A stretch of 64,000 nt of DNA from Sphingomonas suaedae (GCF_007833215.1 NZ_CP042239.1:1426001-1490000), one strand, 5' to 3'; shown: positions 33,532 to 42,183, counted from the stretch's first letter. The notes: a model not told the origin generated them from the sequence alone. Translations and numbers: made by a program.

Positions 33532-34290
33532 ATGATCGCGGACCTGCCCCTTCACGCCACCGCGTTCCTGATCCTGTTCGCGCGGGCGGGCGCGGTGGTG
33601 ATGCTGTTGCCGGTCTTTTCCGAAGACGCGATCCCGGCGCAGATCCGGCTGTTCGCGGCGATGGGGATGACGCTGGGGCTATGGGGATTCCTGTCGCCAA
33701 CGGTCGCGCCGTTCGCCCAGGCGAAGGATCTGGCGCTGGCCGCAATCCTGGTGCCGGAGATCGTCGTCGGACTGGCGCTCGGCCTTATTATGCGGATGAT
33801 GTATCAGGCGATCTCGATCGCAGGATCGCTCATCAGCCTTCAGATCGGCCTCACCTCCGCCGTCATCTTCGACCCGGGCCAGTCGGGCCATGCGCCGATC
33901 CTGTCGCGCTTCGTCGGCGTCGCCGCCGCGGTCGTCTGCTTTGCGATGGCCGTCCATCATCTGTGGATCGGCGCGATCATCAAATCCTATCGGCTCTTCC
34001 CGGTCGGCGTCTTTCCCAACACCGCCGATTTCGCCGACCTGGCGGTGCGCGTCGCCGGCAATTCGCTCGCGCTCGGCGTATCGCTGGCCGCACCGCTGCT
34101 CGTTTATGGGATCGTCTTCAACGTCGTGCTGGGTCTGGTCGCACGCGTCGCGCCCGCGTTGCAGGTGTTCTTCATCGCCCAGCCCCTCAACCTGCTGCTC
34201 GGCGTCACGATAACCGCAGCGACGCTCGGCGCCGTGCTGATCGCCTTTGCCAATAGCCTGGCCGGCTGGATGAACGCGGGCTGGAGCTGA
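33532..34290 (+). CDS. fliR: FliR, export gate protein
   Basis: 252 residues, about six membrane helices (for example HATAFLILFARAGAVVMLLPVFSEDAIPAQIRLFAAMGMTLGLW and VVGLALGLIMRMMYQAISIAGSLISLQIGLTSAVIFDPGQSG). It caps the FliP5Q4R1 channel and contacts FlhB, whose gene follows 4 nt later. Confidence 0.94.
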   Translation: MIADLPLHATAFLILFARAGAVVMLLPVFSEDAIPAQIRLFAAMGMTLGLWGFLSPTVAPFAQAKDLALAAILVPEIVVGLALGLIMRMMYQAISIAGSLISLQIGLTSAVIFDPGQSGHAPILSRFVGVAAAVVCFAMAVHHLWIGAIIKSYRLFPVGVFPNTADFADLAVRVAGNSLALGVSLAAPLLVYGIVFNVVLGLVARVAPALQVFFIAQPLNLLLGVTITAATLGAVLIAFANSLAGWMNAGWS

Positions 34291-34294
34291 CGCA

Positions 34295-35377
34295 ATGGCA
34301 TCGGAAGATCAGGACAAGGACCAGAAGACTTATGCCCCGACCGATAAGAGGATCGAGGATGCGCGCAAGAAGGGCGACGTCCCGATGGCGCCGGAGATGC
34401 GCCAGGCCGCGATGTTCCTGGGCCTGATCGTCGCGACCGGCAGCCTGGGCGCCTATGCCGCCTCCAAGCTCGCCGGATCGCTGGCGCGCATCTGGGGCCG
34501 CGCCGACAGCTTCCTGTTCGAGCCACAGGGCGCGCAGGCGTTTGGCGGCTTCATGCTGGGCGAAGTGGCGACGGGTCTGCTCCCGCTGCTCGGCACCCTG
34601 TTCGGATTCGCGCTGCTCGGGGGGTTGCTTCAGGGGCGGCCGATGATGAACTGGACTCGCATCCAGCCGAAATGGTCGAAGATCAATCCTGTCTCGGGCT
34701 TTGGCCGATTGTTCGGCGCGCGCGCCTTCGTCGAGTTCGGCAAGACGCTGGCGAAACTCGCTGCCGTGGCCGGGATTGGCGGGTTGATCCTGTGGCCCTT
34801 TCTGCCCGGGTTCGAGACGATGGTCGGGATCGGTCCCGGCACGATCGCCGATCTTGCCCATGGCATGGTCGCCGATGTGTTGATGATCGTGGTTGGACTG
34901 ATCGCCGCAATTGCAGTGTTCGATTTCTTCTATCAGCGGCACAGCTGGACCAAGAAGAAGATGATGTCGCTCCAGGACATCAAGGACGAGCACAAGCAGC
35001 AGGAAGGCGACCCCAAGATCAAGGCGCGCATCCGCCAGATCGGGATGCAGCGCTCACGCAAACGGATGATGGCCGCCGTCCCCACCGCGACCGTCGTCAT
35101 CACCAACCCGACCCACTATGCAGTCGCACTGAAATACGACCATGGCGACATGTCCGCGCCGGTCGTCGTCGCCAAGGGCACCGACGCCATCGCGCTCAAG
35201 ATCCGCGAGGTCGCGACGGCGGCCGGCGTGCCGCTCGTCGAAAACCGCCCCCTCGCCCGCGCGCTGCACGCCAGCGCCGAGGTCGACCGGCCGATCCCGG
35301 TCGAACATTATCAGGCGGTAGCCGAAGTGATCAGCTATGTGATGAGGCTGGCGCGGGGTATTGGGCAGCCGGACTGA
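34295..35377 (+). CDS. flhB: FlhB, substrate-specificity switch of the export gate
   Basis: 360 residues. A charged N terminus (DKDQKTYAPTDKRIEDARKKGDVPMAPEM), four membrane helices, the cytoplasmic helix HSWTKKKMMSLQDIKDEHKQQEGDPKIKARIRQIGMQRSRKRMMA, and the self-cleavage site N271-P272-T273-H274 (VITNPTHYAVAL). Cleavage there lets export switch from rod/hook to filament substrates when FliK signals. Last gene of the flgC-flhB operon. Confidence 0.97.
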   Translation: MASEDQDKDQKTYAPTDKRIEDARKKGDVPMAPEMRQAAMFLGLIVATGSLGAYAASKLAGSLARIWGRADSFLFEPQGAQAFGGFMLGEVATGLLPLLGTLFGFALLGGLLQGRPMMNWTRIQPKWSKINPVSGFGRLFGARAFVEFGKTLAKLAAVAGIGGLILWPFLPGFETMVGIGPGTIADLAHGMVADVLMIVVGLIAAIAVFDFFYQRHSWTKKKMMSLQDIKDEHKQQEGDPKIKARIRQIGMQRSRKRMMAAVPTATVVITNPTHYAVALKYDHGDMSAPVVVAKGTDAIALKIREVATAAGVPLVENRPLARALHASAEVDRPIPVEHYQAVAEVISYVMRLARGIGQPD

Positions 35378-35419
35378 TCCCGCCGCGCGGCGTTAACCAT
35401 GCCGTTTGAAAAATGCGCG

Positions 35420-35845
35420 TCAGACGATGCGGTCGTGCTTGGCCAGTTCAACGCGGACGCGCAACTCGATCTCGCGCGCGATTTCGGCGAGCTGCGGGTC
35501 CTCGGGAAGCTCGAACGCGGCGGCCCATTGGGTGAGCGCGTCGAGCACGTCCTTCTTGGGCAACCCCTTGATCCCGGCGGTGTGAAGCCGGTCGAGCATT
35601 TCGAGCCCCTTGGCCGGAGGGCGCACTTCGCGACGACGCTTGTCCTGAGGGGATTCGAGCGCCGCGGCCGCCGCAAGCAGCACATTGACATTGGCCGCGG
35701 TCTGAAGCGTCGGGGGAAGCTGCTGCGCCTGTTTCGGCGCCTCCGGCATCGTCATCTTCGGCAGCGTCGCGAGCGCAGCGGTGTCGGCCTTCGACAGTGC
35801 ATTGAGCACCATCCGGACCTGCAACGACACCCCATCGACACGCAC
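35420..35845 (-). CDS. fliX: FliX, assembly checkpoint regulator
   Basis: 141 residues from GTG 35845, with GGAGGA 8 nt upstream. The C-terminal half GLEMLDRLHTAGIKGLPKKDVLDALTQWAAAFELPEDPQLAEIAREIELRVRVELAKHD matches FliX, including the closing EIELR-VELAK motif. In Caulobacter FliX couples early basal-body assembly to the sigma-54 activator FlbD. A FlbD-type gene lies at 44984. It is divergent from flgI, as in Caulobacter. Confidence 0.88.
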   Translation of the reverse strand: MRVDGVSLQVRMVLNALSKADTAALATLPKMTMPEAPKQAQQLPPTLQTAANVNVLLAAAAALESPQDKRRREVRPPAKGLEMLDRLHTAGIKGLPKKDVLDALTQWAAAFELPEDPQLAEIAREIELRVRVELAKHDRIV

Positions 35846-35864
35846 GGGAACATTCCTCCGCCAA

Positions 35865-35893
35865 GACCGGAACGGCCTTTCTCTTTCTATAAG
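35865..35893 (+). promoter_or_regulatory. flgI operon promoter of the flagellar-box class
   Basis: GACC at 35865-35868, 19 nt, TATAAG at 35888-35893; hexamer GACCGG, 17-bp spacer. A weaker divergent box (CTCC, 19 nt, TATAGA) for fliX overlaps on the other strand. Confidence 0.6.
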
Positions 35894-35917
35894 AAGATTA
35901 ACGGAGTTTCGGAGCCG

Positions 35918-37036
35918 ATGGACGGGTTTATGCGCATTTTGAGTTTCCTGCTGCTACTCGTCGCCCTCGCGATGCCCGGCACCGCCGCTGCGCGCAACGC
36001 GCACCGGATCAAGGACATCGTCGATGTCGAGAATGTGCGCGAGAACCAGCTCGTCGGCTATGGCCTGGTCGTGGGCCTGGCCGGCACTGGCGACCGCACC
36101 CGCAACACGCCCTTTACCGAGGAATCGATTCAGGCGATGCTCGAGCGGATGGGCGTCAATGTCCGCGGATCGCAGCTCAAGACAGCCAATGTCGCCGCCG
36201 TGTCGATCACCGCGACGATGCCCGCCTTCGCCCGCTCCGGTTCGCGGATCGATGTCACCGTCTCCGCGATCGGCGATGCCACCAGCCTTCAGGGCGGGAC
36301 GCTGATCGCATCATCGCTACGCGCGCTCGACGGCGAAATCTATGCCGTTGCCCAGGGCCAGGTCTCGGTCTCCGGCTTCAAGGCGCAGGGCGCGGCGGCA
36401 AGCATCAGCCGCGGCGTCTCGACCTCCGCGCGCATCGCCGACGGGGCGATCATCGAGCGCGAGGTCCCCTATGCGCTGCGCAGCGCAACCAGCCTCAAGC
36501 TCGCGCTCAAGAACCCCGATTTCACCACCGCCAACCAGATTGCAGGCGTGATCAACGCCGCCTTTGCGGGGACAGCCGTGGTGCTCGATCCCGCGACGGT
36601 CGAACTTCAGCCCGGCCCCGGCTTCCCCGGATCGGTGGTCGATCTGGTCGCGCGGATCGAAAACCTGCCCGTCACCGTGGATCAACCCGCCAAGGTGATC
36701 GTCAACGAGGCGTCGGGAACGGTGGTGATGGGATCGAATGTCCGAATCAGCCCAGTTGCGATCGCCCAGGGGGGCCTCACCATCAGCATCGCCGAGGCGC
36801 CGCAAGTATCGCAGCCCGCACCGCTGTCGCAGGGGCAGACCCAGGTCGTCCCCCGCACTCAGGTCGCGGTCGATGACGGTTCGGGCCGCTCGCTCGGCAC
36901 GGTCGGAGGCGAGACGTCGCTTTCCTCGCTGGTGGCCGGCCTTAACGCGCTCGGCGTCAGCCCGCGCGACCTGATTACCATTCTTCAGGCGGTGAAGAGT
37001 GCTGGCGCACTCCAGGCCGATATCGAGGTGCAGTGA
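35918..37036 (+). CDS. flgI: FlgI, P-ring protein
   Basis: 372 residues from ATG 35918 (ACGGAG 11 nt upstream; ATG 35930 is an alternative). A signal peptide (MRILSFLLLLVALAMPGTAAA) is followed by HRIKDIVDVENVRENQLVGYGLVVGLAGTGDRTRNTPFTEESIQAMLERMGVNV, the FlgI signature, and the C terminus LVAGLNALGVSPRDLITILQAVKSAGALQADIEVQ. It builds the periplasmic P ring around the rod. The stop overlaps the flgJ start. Neither flgA nor flgH is in the window. Confidence 0.96.
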   Translation: MDGFMRILSFLLLLVALAMPGTAAARNAHRIKDIVDVENVRENQLVGYGLVVGLAGTGDRTRNTPFTEESIQAMLERMGVNVRGSQLKTANVAAVSITATMPAFARSGSRIDVTVSAIGDATSLQGGTLIASSLRALDGEIYAVAQGQVSVSGFKAQGAAASISRGVSTSARIADGAIIEREVPYALRSATSLKLALKNPDFTTANQIAGVINAAFAGTAVVLDPATVELQPGPGFPGSVVDLVARIENLPVTVDQPAKVIVNEASGTVVMGSNVRISPVAIAQGGLTISIAEAPQVSQPAPLSQGQTQVVPRTQVAVDDGSGRSLGTVGGETSLSSLVAGLNALGVSPRDLITILQAVKSAGALQADIEVQ

Positions 37037-37335
37037 TGAACCCCCTCTCCGCCCCCACCGCCGCCACGACCGGCGCGACGCCAACCGTCCCCTCGCCGAA
37101 GAATGCGGAAACGGCGCGCGCGTTCGAGGCCGTGTTCATCGGCCAGATGACCCAGCTGATGCTGGAAAGCGTCGAAAGCGGGGAATTTTCCGGCGGGCAT
37201 GGCGAACAGATGTTTCGCGGCGTGCTGTCCGAACATCTCGGCACCGCCATCGCCGCCAAGGGCGGGCTGGGCCTTGCCCCGCATGTGCTCGACCAGATCA
37301 TCAAGCTCCAGGAAGGGGCGTCGAATGGAAACTGA
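37036..37335 (+). CDS. flgJ: FlgJ-type rod-binding protein without muramidase domain
   Basis: 99 residues from ATG 37036, one base into the flgI stop. KNAETARAFEAVFIGQMTQLMLESVESGEFSGGHGEQMFRGVLSEHLGTAIAAKGGLGLAPHVLDQIIKLQ is the rod-binding (FlgJ N-terminal) domain. In enterobacteria FlgJ carries a second, peptidoglycan-cutting domain of about 170 residues; it is absent here. The transglycosylase at 12375-13313 probably supplies it. Confidence 0.9.
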   Translation: MNPLSAPTAATTGATPTVPSPKNAETARAFEAVFIGQMTQLMLESVESGEFSGGHGEQMFRGVLSEHLGTAIAAKGGLGLAPHVLDQIIKLQEGASNGN

Positions 37336-37744
37336 ACTCACCGATCTGTTCCGCTCGCTCGCCTCGATTTGTGAGGAGGAGACGGCGTTGCTGCAACAAG
37401 GCCGTCGCGGCGAGGTCGCGGGGCTGGTCCAGGCCAAGACGCGCCTCGTCGGCGCGGTGGATGCGGAGGTCGCGCGGCTCGACCGGGTCAGCCCGGACTG
37501 GCGCGATGCGCTGAACGGCGAGACGCGCGCCGAGCTGGGCGACCTGGCCCTGCGATTGCGCGACGCCGCGCGCGACAATGCCGCGACCCTGCGCCGCCAG
37601 ATCGACCTGTCCGACGATCTGATGGCCGAAATCTCCGCCGACGCCCGCCGTCGCCGCGGCGGGCGCAGCGAGGCTTATGGCGCCAGCGGCGCGATGACCG
37701 CGAACAACCTTGCCGTGCCGATTTCGGTGAATACGAGCTTTTAG
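37325..37744 (+). CDS. flgN: FlgN-like export chaperone
   Basis: 139 residues, overlapping flgJ by 11 nt. Helical with an N-terminal coiled coil (ELTDLFRSLASICEEETALLQQGRRGEVAGLVQAKTRLVGAVDAEVARLDRV) typical of FlgN-family chaperones of FlgK and FlgL. The C terminus (NNLAVPISVNTSF) looks like the usual exposed tail. The name rests on length, helicity and place after flgI-flgJ. Confidence 0.72.
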   Translation: METELTDLFRSLASICEEETALLQQGRRGEVAGLVQAKTRLVGAVDAEVARLDRVSPDWRDALNGETRAELGDLALRLRDAARDNAATLRRQIDLSDDLMAEISADARRRRGGRSEAYGASGAMTANNLAVPISVNTSF

Positions 37745-37768
37745 GAGCGCGAACGGGCTGAATTGAAC

Positions 37769-37866
37769 GTTCCCCGGCGCAGGCCGGGGCCCAGTTGCGA
37801 GACGGTTCGGAGACGGGATGCCGCCTCATGTTCGGCGATACTGGACCCCGGCCTTCGCCGGGGAAC
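37769..37866. repeat. Interrupted inverted repeat between convergent flgN and flgB
   Basis: Arms at 37769-37795 and 37840-37866 (27 nt each) are reverse complements apart from two mismatches; each arm also has its own CCCCGGC...GCCGGGG hairpin. I believe this type of repeat (CCCCGGC-GCCGGGG ending in CCAGT) is common between genes in sphingomonads. The remaining bases to 37952 show nothing else. Confidence 0.75.
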
Positions 37867-37952
37867 AGAGCGATGAAACTCAGGTCGAAAACGACCTCGC
37901 TCCTCTCCGCTAAAGCGAGGGGATGCGAACGACGCCCCTTCACCCCACCGCG

Positions 37953-38369
37953 TCAGCCGCCGCCCTTGCGGCCCAGCGCCGATTGGATGAGGCCCTGGCT
38001 CTTGCGGTAGAGGTTGGTCATCGCCGCGAAATCGGCCTGGATCTGGCCCATTTTGAGCAGTTGTTCCTCCAGCGTGACATTGTTGCCGTCGGGCTTGGTC
38101 TCGGTCGTGTTCGCGTCGAGCATCACGCTGCCCGCCGAAATCGGGGCGCGCGCACCGAGGGCCGCCATACCACCCGTCAGCTTCACCTGAGGGCGCGCGA
38201 CCTGTCCACCGCCGCTGCCGGTCTGGAGCAGGTCGGCGAAGCTCGGCGCGCGCACCTCGCGCGCCTTGAAGCCCGGCGTTTCGCTGTTGGCGATATTTTC
38301 GGCCACGACGCGCTGCCGCTCCGAAAGATGCTTCATGTTGCGGGTGATGCCGCCGATCAGGTCGGTCAT
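37953..38369 (-). CDS. flgB: FlgB, proximal rod protein
   Basis: 138 residues from ATG 38369. DLIGGITRNMKHLSERQRVVAENIANSETPGFKAREVRAPSFADLL has the NIANxxTPGF motif, and the C terminus NNVTLEEQLLKMGQIQADFAAMTNLYRKSQGLIQSALGRK is FlgB-like. It is the first rod protein on the MS ring/FliE. It is separated from flgC (32499) and instead follows the FlaEY-like gene by 4 nt. Confidence 0.93.
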   Translation of the reverse strand: MTDLIGGITRNMKHLSERQRVVAENIANSETPGFKAREVRAPSFADLLQTGSGGGQVARPQVKLTGGMAALGARAPISAGSVMLDANTTETKPDGNNVTLEEQLLKMGQIQADFAAMTNLYRKSQGLIQSALGRKGGG

Positions 38370-38373
38370 GATG

Positions 38374-41037
38374 TCAGAACCCCATTGAGGTTGGTATGCC
38401 GCCCGCGAGCCGGTCGAGCGCCGCCTGATAATTGGCCAGTTGCGCCTGTTCGCGGGCGGTGCTTCCGCCCTTCTTGCTGCCTTCAACCAATGCCAGCTTG
38501 GTATCGTCCCAATAGAGCGAGCGGTATCCGGTCTGCGAAATCGACAGCGCAGATTTGAGCTTCGCGAGCGCCGCCTTCGCCGATTTGGTGTCGGCAATCG
38601 ACAGCGACAGGTCGAGGCCCAGGCCATAGGTGCCACCGGGCTTCACGATCGGTGCATCCTTGTCGATCGCATCCATGCCGGACACGCGCGCGGCGGGGAG
38701 GCCGAGCTTTTCGAGCGCGTCGCGCCCGGCGGGCCCGGCGATAAATTCGATATCGATACTCGCCTTGGGCGCAATGCGCAGCATTGCCCCCTCCCCGCTC
38801 TTGGGCGTCGTCACGAGCGCCTTCGATCCGCTGATCCGGCGCACCTTGTCGGCGAGGCTCGTCAGCGTCTCATCCTTGTCGATCGTCACGGTACGGACGA
38901 CGCCGCCCGCGACGCGCATCTGGAAACTGTCGCCCGCGCGCAGACTGGTCGCGGTGGTCAGCTTCAGCGATCCGTCGGGAGTCAGTGTGCCGCGCCCGAA
39001 ACCGAGCGCGTCGACCATGCTGGTCCCGCCGCTCGAAGCGGCAAGGCGCACGGGTTCGGTGCGCAGTGTCGGCTGGCCGAACTGGTTCACTTGCTCGACC
39101 GCACCGCTTGCGGGATCGAGCCGGGCGACGAAGCCGTCCACAGGACCGCTGCGGGTGCCGCCCAGATCGCCGCTGGTGCGACCGCCGACATAGAGTTTGC
39201 CATTGGTGAAGACGAGGCTGTCGACCTGTTCGTTGCCCGCCGTGCCGAGATAGGTGACCGACAGGCCCGATCCGTCGGCCGCCATGCGCGCGACGAACCC
39301 GTCGCGGCCGCCGGCAATGCCGTTGGTCTGCGTGCCGGCCAGTGCGGCAAGCGTGGTGCCGCCAATTGCGATCGACCCATCCGGGCCGATCGCGATCGCG
39401 CGCGCGTCCACAGTGCCCAGATCGACCGAGCCGAGTTCGACCGCCGGGTTGGCGGGGTCGAGGAAGCGCAGCCGCGAACTGCTCCCCTCGCGCGTGACGG
39501 CGGCAAGACGACCATCGGCGGTCATTGCCATCGCGGTGATCCCCTCGTCCCCGCCAGCATCGATCCGCTGGCGAAGCTGGAGCGATCCGGTACCGCTCAG
39601 CCGTGCGACGAACGCGTCACCGCCGCCCAATGCAGCCCGGCCTCCGACCAGGATTGCGCCGTCATCGGCAATCGTCACGCTGGTCGCGCGGTCCTCGCCC
39701 GCCGAACGGATCCGGGTCGCGAATTGCTCATCGCCATTATTGGCGAAGCGCGCGACCAGCATGTCCGCGTCGGCATCGGTGCCGCCGAAATGGCCAGAGA
39801 CAGTGCCGGCAACGACGATATCGCCATTGTCCGCGACGGTGATCGCGGCGCCCGATGCGCTGTCCGATGCGCCCAGGCTTCGCTGCCAAACGGTATTGCC
39901 CAGGCTGTCCATCTTGGTGAGATAGAGATCCTGGCTTCCCGCCACGCGCAGTTCGTCCAGATCGCCCGATGCGGTGCCGACGACATAGGCAAAGCCATCG
40001 GTGTCGGTGACGATCGCATCCGTGGTCGTTGCCACCGCCTTCGTCGCCAGCCGATCCTTCGCCTCGATCGTCGCCAGCGTCTTGTTGGTCATCGCCGCTT
40101 GCGGATCGTCGATGCGCAGCACCCGCGCGGCGGTGGGCGTTTCGAGGCCGGTGCGACCGGTCGCGACCATTAGCGCATCGGGAGCATCGACCTGATCTAT
40201 CGACACCGATTCCAACCCCTGGCGAGTCATCCCCATCGCCCAGCCATCGACGGTCTTTTCGGGTTCGAACGCGACCTTCCACTTGGGAACGGCCGTCCCG
40301 CCGGAATCATATACGACATCGCCATTGAGATCGCGCATCGGAATGTCGGCGATCGCCTGGTTGATGAGGTTGGCGACGCTATCGAGCGTGGGCGGCTCGG
40401 GAAGCGAGCCGAGATCGATCACGACGGTGTCCACCGAACTGCCACGCTCCAGCGTGACGCGGAAGCGTTCGGTTCCAGACAGCTGGGAGAGGATCTCGTC
40501 ACGCTTGGCGACGACGCCGTTGCCCGTGACGCTGACCGCAAGGCTGCCGGTGCCGGGCGACACCGCGACGCTTTCGGCGCGTCGGACCGGCTGTCCGAAG
40601 GACAGGTCGAGTTTGTCCGACGGGGCGCTGCCCATGAAGGTCTGCAGGTCGCTCAGCCCCTTGGTGAACGTCGTCGCAAGCTGGGCACGCTCGGTCGCGG
40701 TAAGGCCGGGCTTGGCGGCGTTTTCGGCGAGGAGGTTGAGTCGGTCGAGCGCTTTCCAGGTGGTGAAGGCGGTCTGAACGTCGGTGGGCAGCGCGCGCGG
40801 GCCGGTCAGCGGCTTGTCGATCAGTGTCGAAAGACGGCGGATCTCGGTGACCTGAGTATAGATGGACGAAGTCGGCGCCGCCTGACGCCAGGGCGGCGTG
40901 GTTTCGGGCAACGTGAACTGGGCCTTGGCCTCGCGCACGGCACGACTTTCGATCGCCAGACCACCGCCTGACGCCGTAAACAGGCTCGTGTCGCCGCCCA
41001 GCAGGCTGAGCCCGGCCAGGCCGGAAGCGATGTCCAT
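38374..41037 (-). CDS. Large FlaEY-like flagellar protein with repeated beta-propeller-like segments
   Basis: 887 residues from ATG 41037 (GGAG 8 nt upstream). The N-terminal 330 residues are mixed helix/strand with DVQTAFTTWKALDRLNLLAENAAKPGL. Residues about 345-640 contain repeats of the form 'DGFAYVVGTASGDLD...DLYLTKMDSLGNTVWQRSLGASDSASGAAITVADNGDIVVAGTVSGHF', 'DMLVARFANNGDEQFATRI' and 'DAFVARLSGTGSLQLRQRI', like SBBP/beta-propeller blades. The C-terminal part returns to helices. It is transcribed ahead of flgB and divergent from fliG. Caulobacter has a large protein called FlaEY in its flagellar regulon; I infer this is its counterpart from layout and size. No signal peptide is evident, so it may be exported through the flagellum or remain cytoplasmic. 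Confidence 0.7.
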   Translation of the reverse strand: MDIASGLAGLSLLGGDTSLFTASGGGLAIESRAVREAKAQFTLPETTPPWRQAAPTSSIYTQVTEIRRLSTLIDKPLTGPRALPTDVQTAFTTWKALDRLNLLAENAAKPGLTATERAQLATTFTKGLSDLQTFMGSAPSDKLDLSFGQPVRRAESVAVSPGTGSLAVSVTGNGVVAKRDEILSQLSGTERFRVTLERGSSVDTVVIDLGSLPEPPTLDSVANLINQAIADIPMRDLNGDVVYDSGGTAVPKWKVAFEPEKTVDGWAMGMTRQGLESVSIDQVDAPDALMVATGRTGLETPTAARVLRIDDPQAAMTNKTLATIEAKDRLATKAVATTTDAIVTDTDGFAYVVGTASGDLDELRVAGSQDLYLTKMDSLGNTVWQRSLGASDSASGAAITVADNGDIVVAGTVSGHFGGTDADADMLVARFANNGDEQFATRIRSAGEDRATSVTIADDGAILVGGRAALGGGDAFVARLSGTGSLQLRQRIDAGGDEGITAMAMTADGRLAAVTREGSSSRLRFLDPANPAVELGSVDLGTVDARAIAIGPDGSIAIGGTTLAALAGTQTNGIAGGRDGFVARMAADGSGLSVTYLGTAGNEQVDSLVFTNGKLYVGGRTSGDLGGTRSGPVDGFVARLDPASGAVEQVNQFGQPTLRTEPVRLAASSGGTSMVDALGFGRGTLTPDGSLKLTTATSLRAGDSFQMRVAGGVVRTVTIDKDETLTSLADKVRRISGSKALVTTPKSGEGAMLRIAPKASIDIEFIAGPAGRDALEKLGLPAARVSGMDAIDKDAPIVKPGGTYGLGLDLSLSIADTKSAKAALAKLKSALSISQTGYRSLYWDDTKLALVEGSKKGGSTAREQAQLANYQAALDRLAGGIPTSMGF

Positions 41038-41053
41038 CAGTTTTTCTCCACGC

Positions 41054-41082
41054 GACCGACAACCCCCTTCTGCGTCCATAAT
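41054..41082 (+). promoter_or_regulatory. fliG-fliH promoter of the flagellar-box class
   Basis: GACC at 41054-41057, 19 nt, CATAAT at 41077-41082; hexamer GACCGA, 17-bp spacer. Interlocked with a divergent promoter. Confidence 0.5.
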
Positions 41083-41106
41083 AGAGGGTGCGCGCACCTT
41101 ACCGAC
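41078..41106 (-). promoter_or_regulatory. Possible divergent promoter for the FlaEY-like gene
   Basis: Minus strand: GTCG (41106-41103), 19 nt, TATTAT (41083-41078). One mismatch to the box. The back-to-back -10 overlap is the same as at 1489-1495. Confidence 0.4.
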
Positions 41107-41140
41107 GCGGTGACCACGAATAATGCAGGGGACCTAGACG

Positions 41141-42172
41141 ATGATGATGACTCCGGTCGTCGAACCGCCAGAATTTAAGCGGCTCAACCAGCGCCAGCGC
41201 GCCGCCGCACTGATGCTTGCGCTCGGTCAGGAACATGGCGGGCCGATCTGGGAACAGCTGTCGATCGACGAGGTGAAGGAGCTGTCCGCCAGCATGGCCC
41301 AGCTCGGCCGCATCCCGTCGAACATCGTCGAGCATCTGCTCAATCAGTTCCAGGCGGAAATGTCGTCGATGTCGTCGTGCCACGGCTCGTTCGAGACGAC
41401 CGAGCGGCTGCTCAACGGCGTGCTCGATGCCGACCGGGTCAAGGAGATCATGGAGGATATCCGCGGCCCCTCCGGCCGGACGATGTGGGACAAATTGTCC
41501 AATGTCAGCGAAGCCGTGCTCGCCGGCTATCTGCGCAACGAATATCCCCAGACGATCGCGGTGATCCTCTCGAAGCTGAAGTCCGATCACGCCGCGCGCG
41601 TGCTCGGCGCGCTTCCCCGCGAAATCGCGGTCGATGTCGTTCAGCGGATGCTGCGGATGGAGACGGTGCAGAAGGAAGTTCTGGCGCAGGTCGAAGCCAC
41701 ATTGAAGACCGAATTCATGGCGAATTTTGCCCGCGCGCAACGCCGCGACCCGCATGAGGCGATGGCCGAGATCTTCAACGCCATGGACCGCGCGACGGAG
41801 GAGAATATGCTCCAGGCGCTCGACGCGCGCTCGCCCGACGCCGCCGACCGCATCCGCTCGCTCATGTTCACCTTCGAAGATCTGGGCGGTCTGCTCCCTG
41901 CATCGATCGCGGTCATCGTGCGTCAGGCGGACAAGCGCCAGATGGCGCTGGCACTCAAGGGCGCGAACGACGAGATCAAGCAGCTGTTCTTCTCGACCAT
42001 GACCGAACGCTCGGCAAAGCTGCTGCGCGAGGACATGGCGTCCATGGGTCCCGTCCGCGCCCGCGATTGCGAAGAGGCCCAGTCCGCCCTCGTCCGCCTT
42101 GCCAAGAACCTCGCCGATATGGGGGAGATCGTGCTGGTCGATCCCAAGAGCGACGACACGATGATCATTTGA
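41141..42172 (+). CDS. fliG: FliG, rotor switch protein
   Basis: 343 residues beginning ATGATGATG. N-terminal domain FKRLNQRQRAAALMLALGQEHGGPIWEQLSIDEVKELSASMAQLG, middle domain with LRNEYPQTIAVILSKLKSDHAARVLGALP, and the torque helix region MFTFEDLGGLLPASIAVIVRQADKRQMALALKGANDEIKQLFFSTMTERSAKLLREDM that faces the stators. The EHPQ-type segment is present as EYPQ. It binds FliF and FliM. Followed by fliH after 11 nt. Confidence 0.96.
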   Translation: MMMTPVVEPPEFKRLNQRQRAAALMLALGQEHGGPIWEQLSIDEVKELSASMAQLGRIPSNIVEHLLNQFQAEMSSMSSCHGSFETTERLLNGVLDADRVKEIMEDIRGPSGRTMWDKLSNVSEAVLAGYLRNEYPQTIAVILSKLKSDHAARVLGALPREIAVDVVQRMLRMETVQKEVLAQVEATLKTEFMANFARAQRRDPHEAMAEIFNAMDRATEENMLQALDARSPDAADRIRSLMFTFEDLGGLLPASIAVIVRQADKRQMALALKGANDEIKQLFFSTMTERSAKLLREDMASMGPVRARDCEEAQSALVRLAKNLADMGEIVLVDPKSDDTMII

Positions 42173-42183
42173 CGGAGCGGCAC

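Noticed and set aside
38440-40173. A 577-codon open frame antisense to the FlaEY-like gene
   Set aside because: The minus-strand gene has a ribosome-binding site, promoter-like sequence and close linkage to flgB; the plus-strand frame has none.
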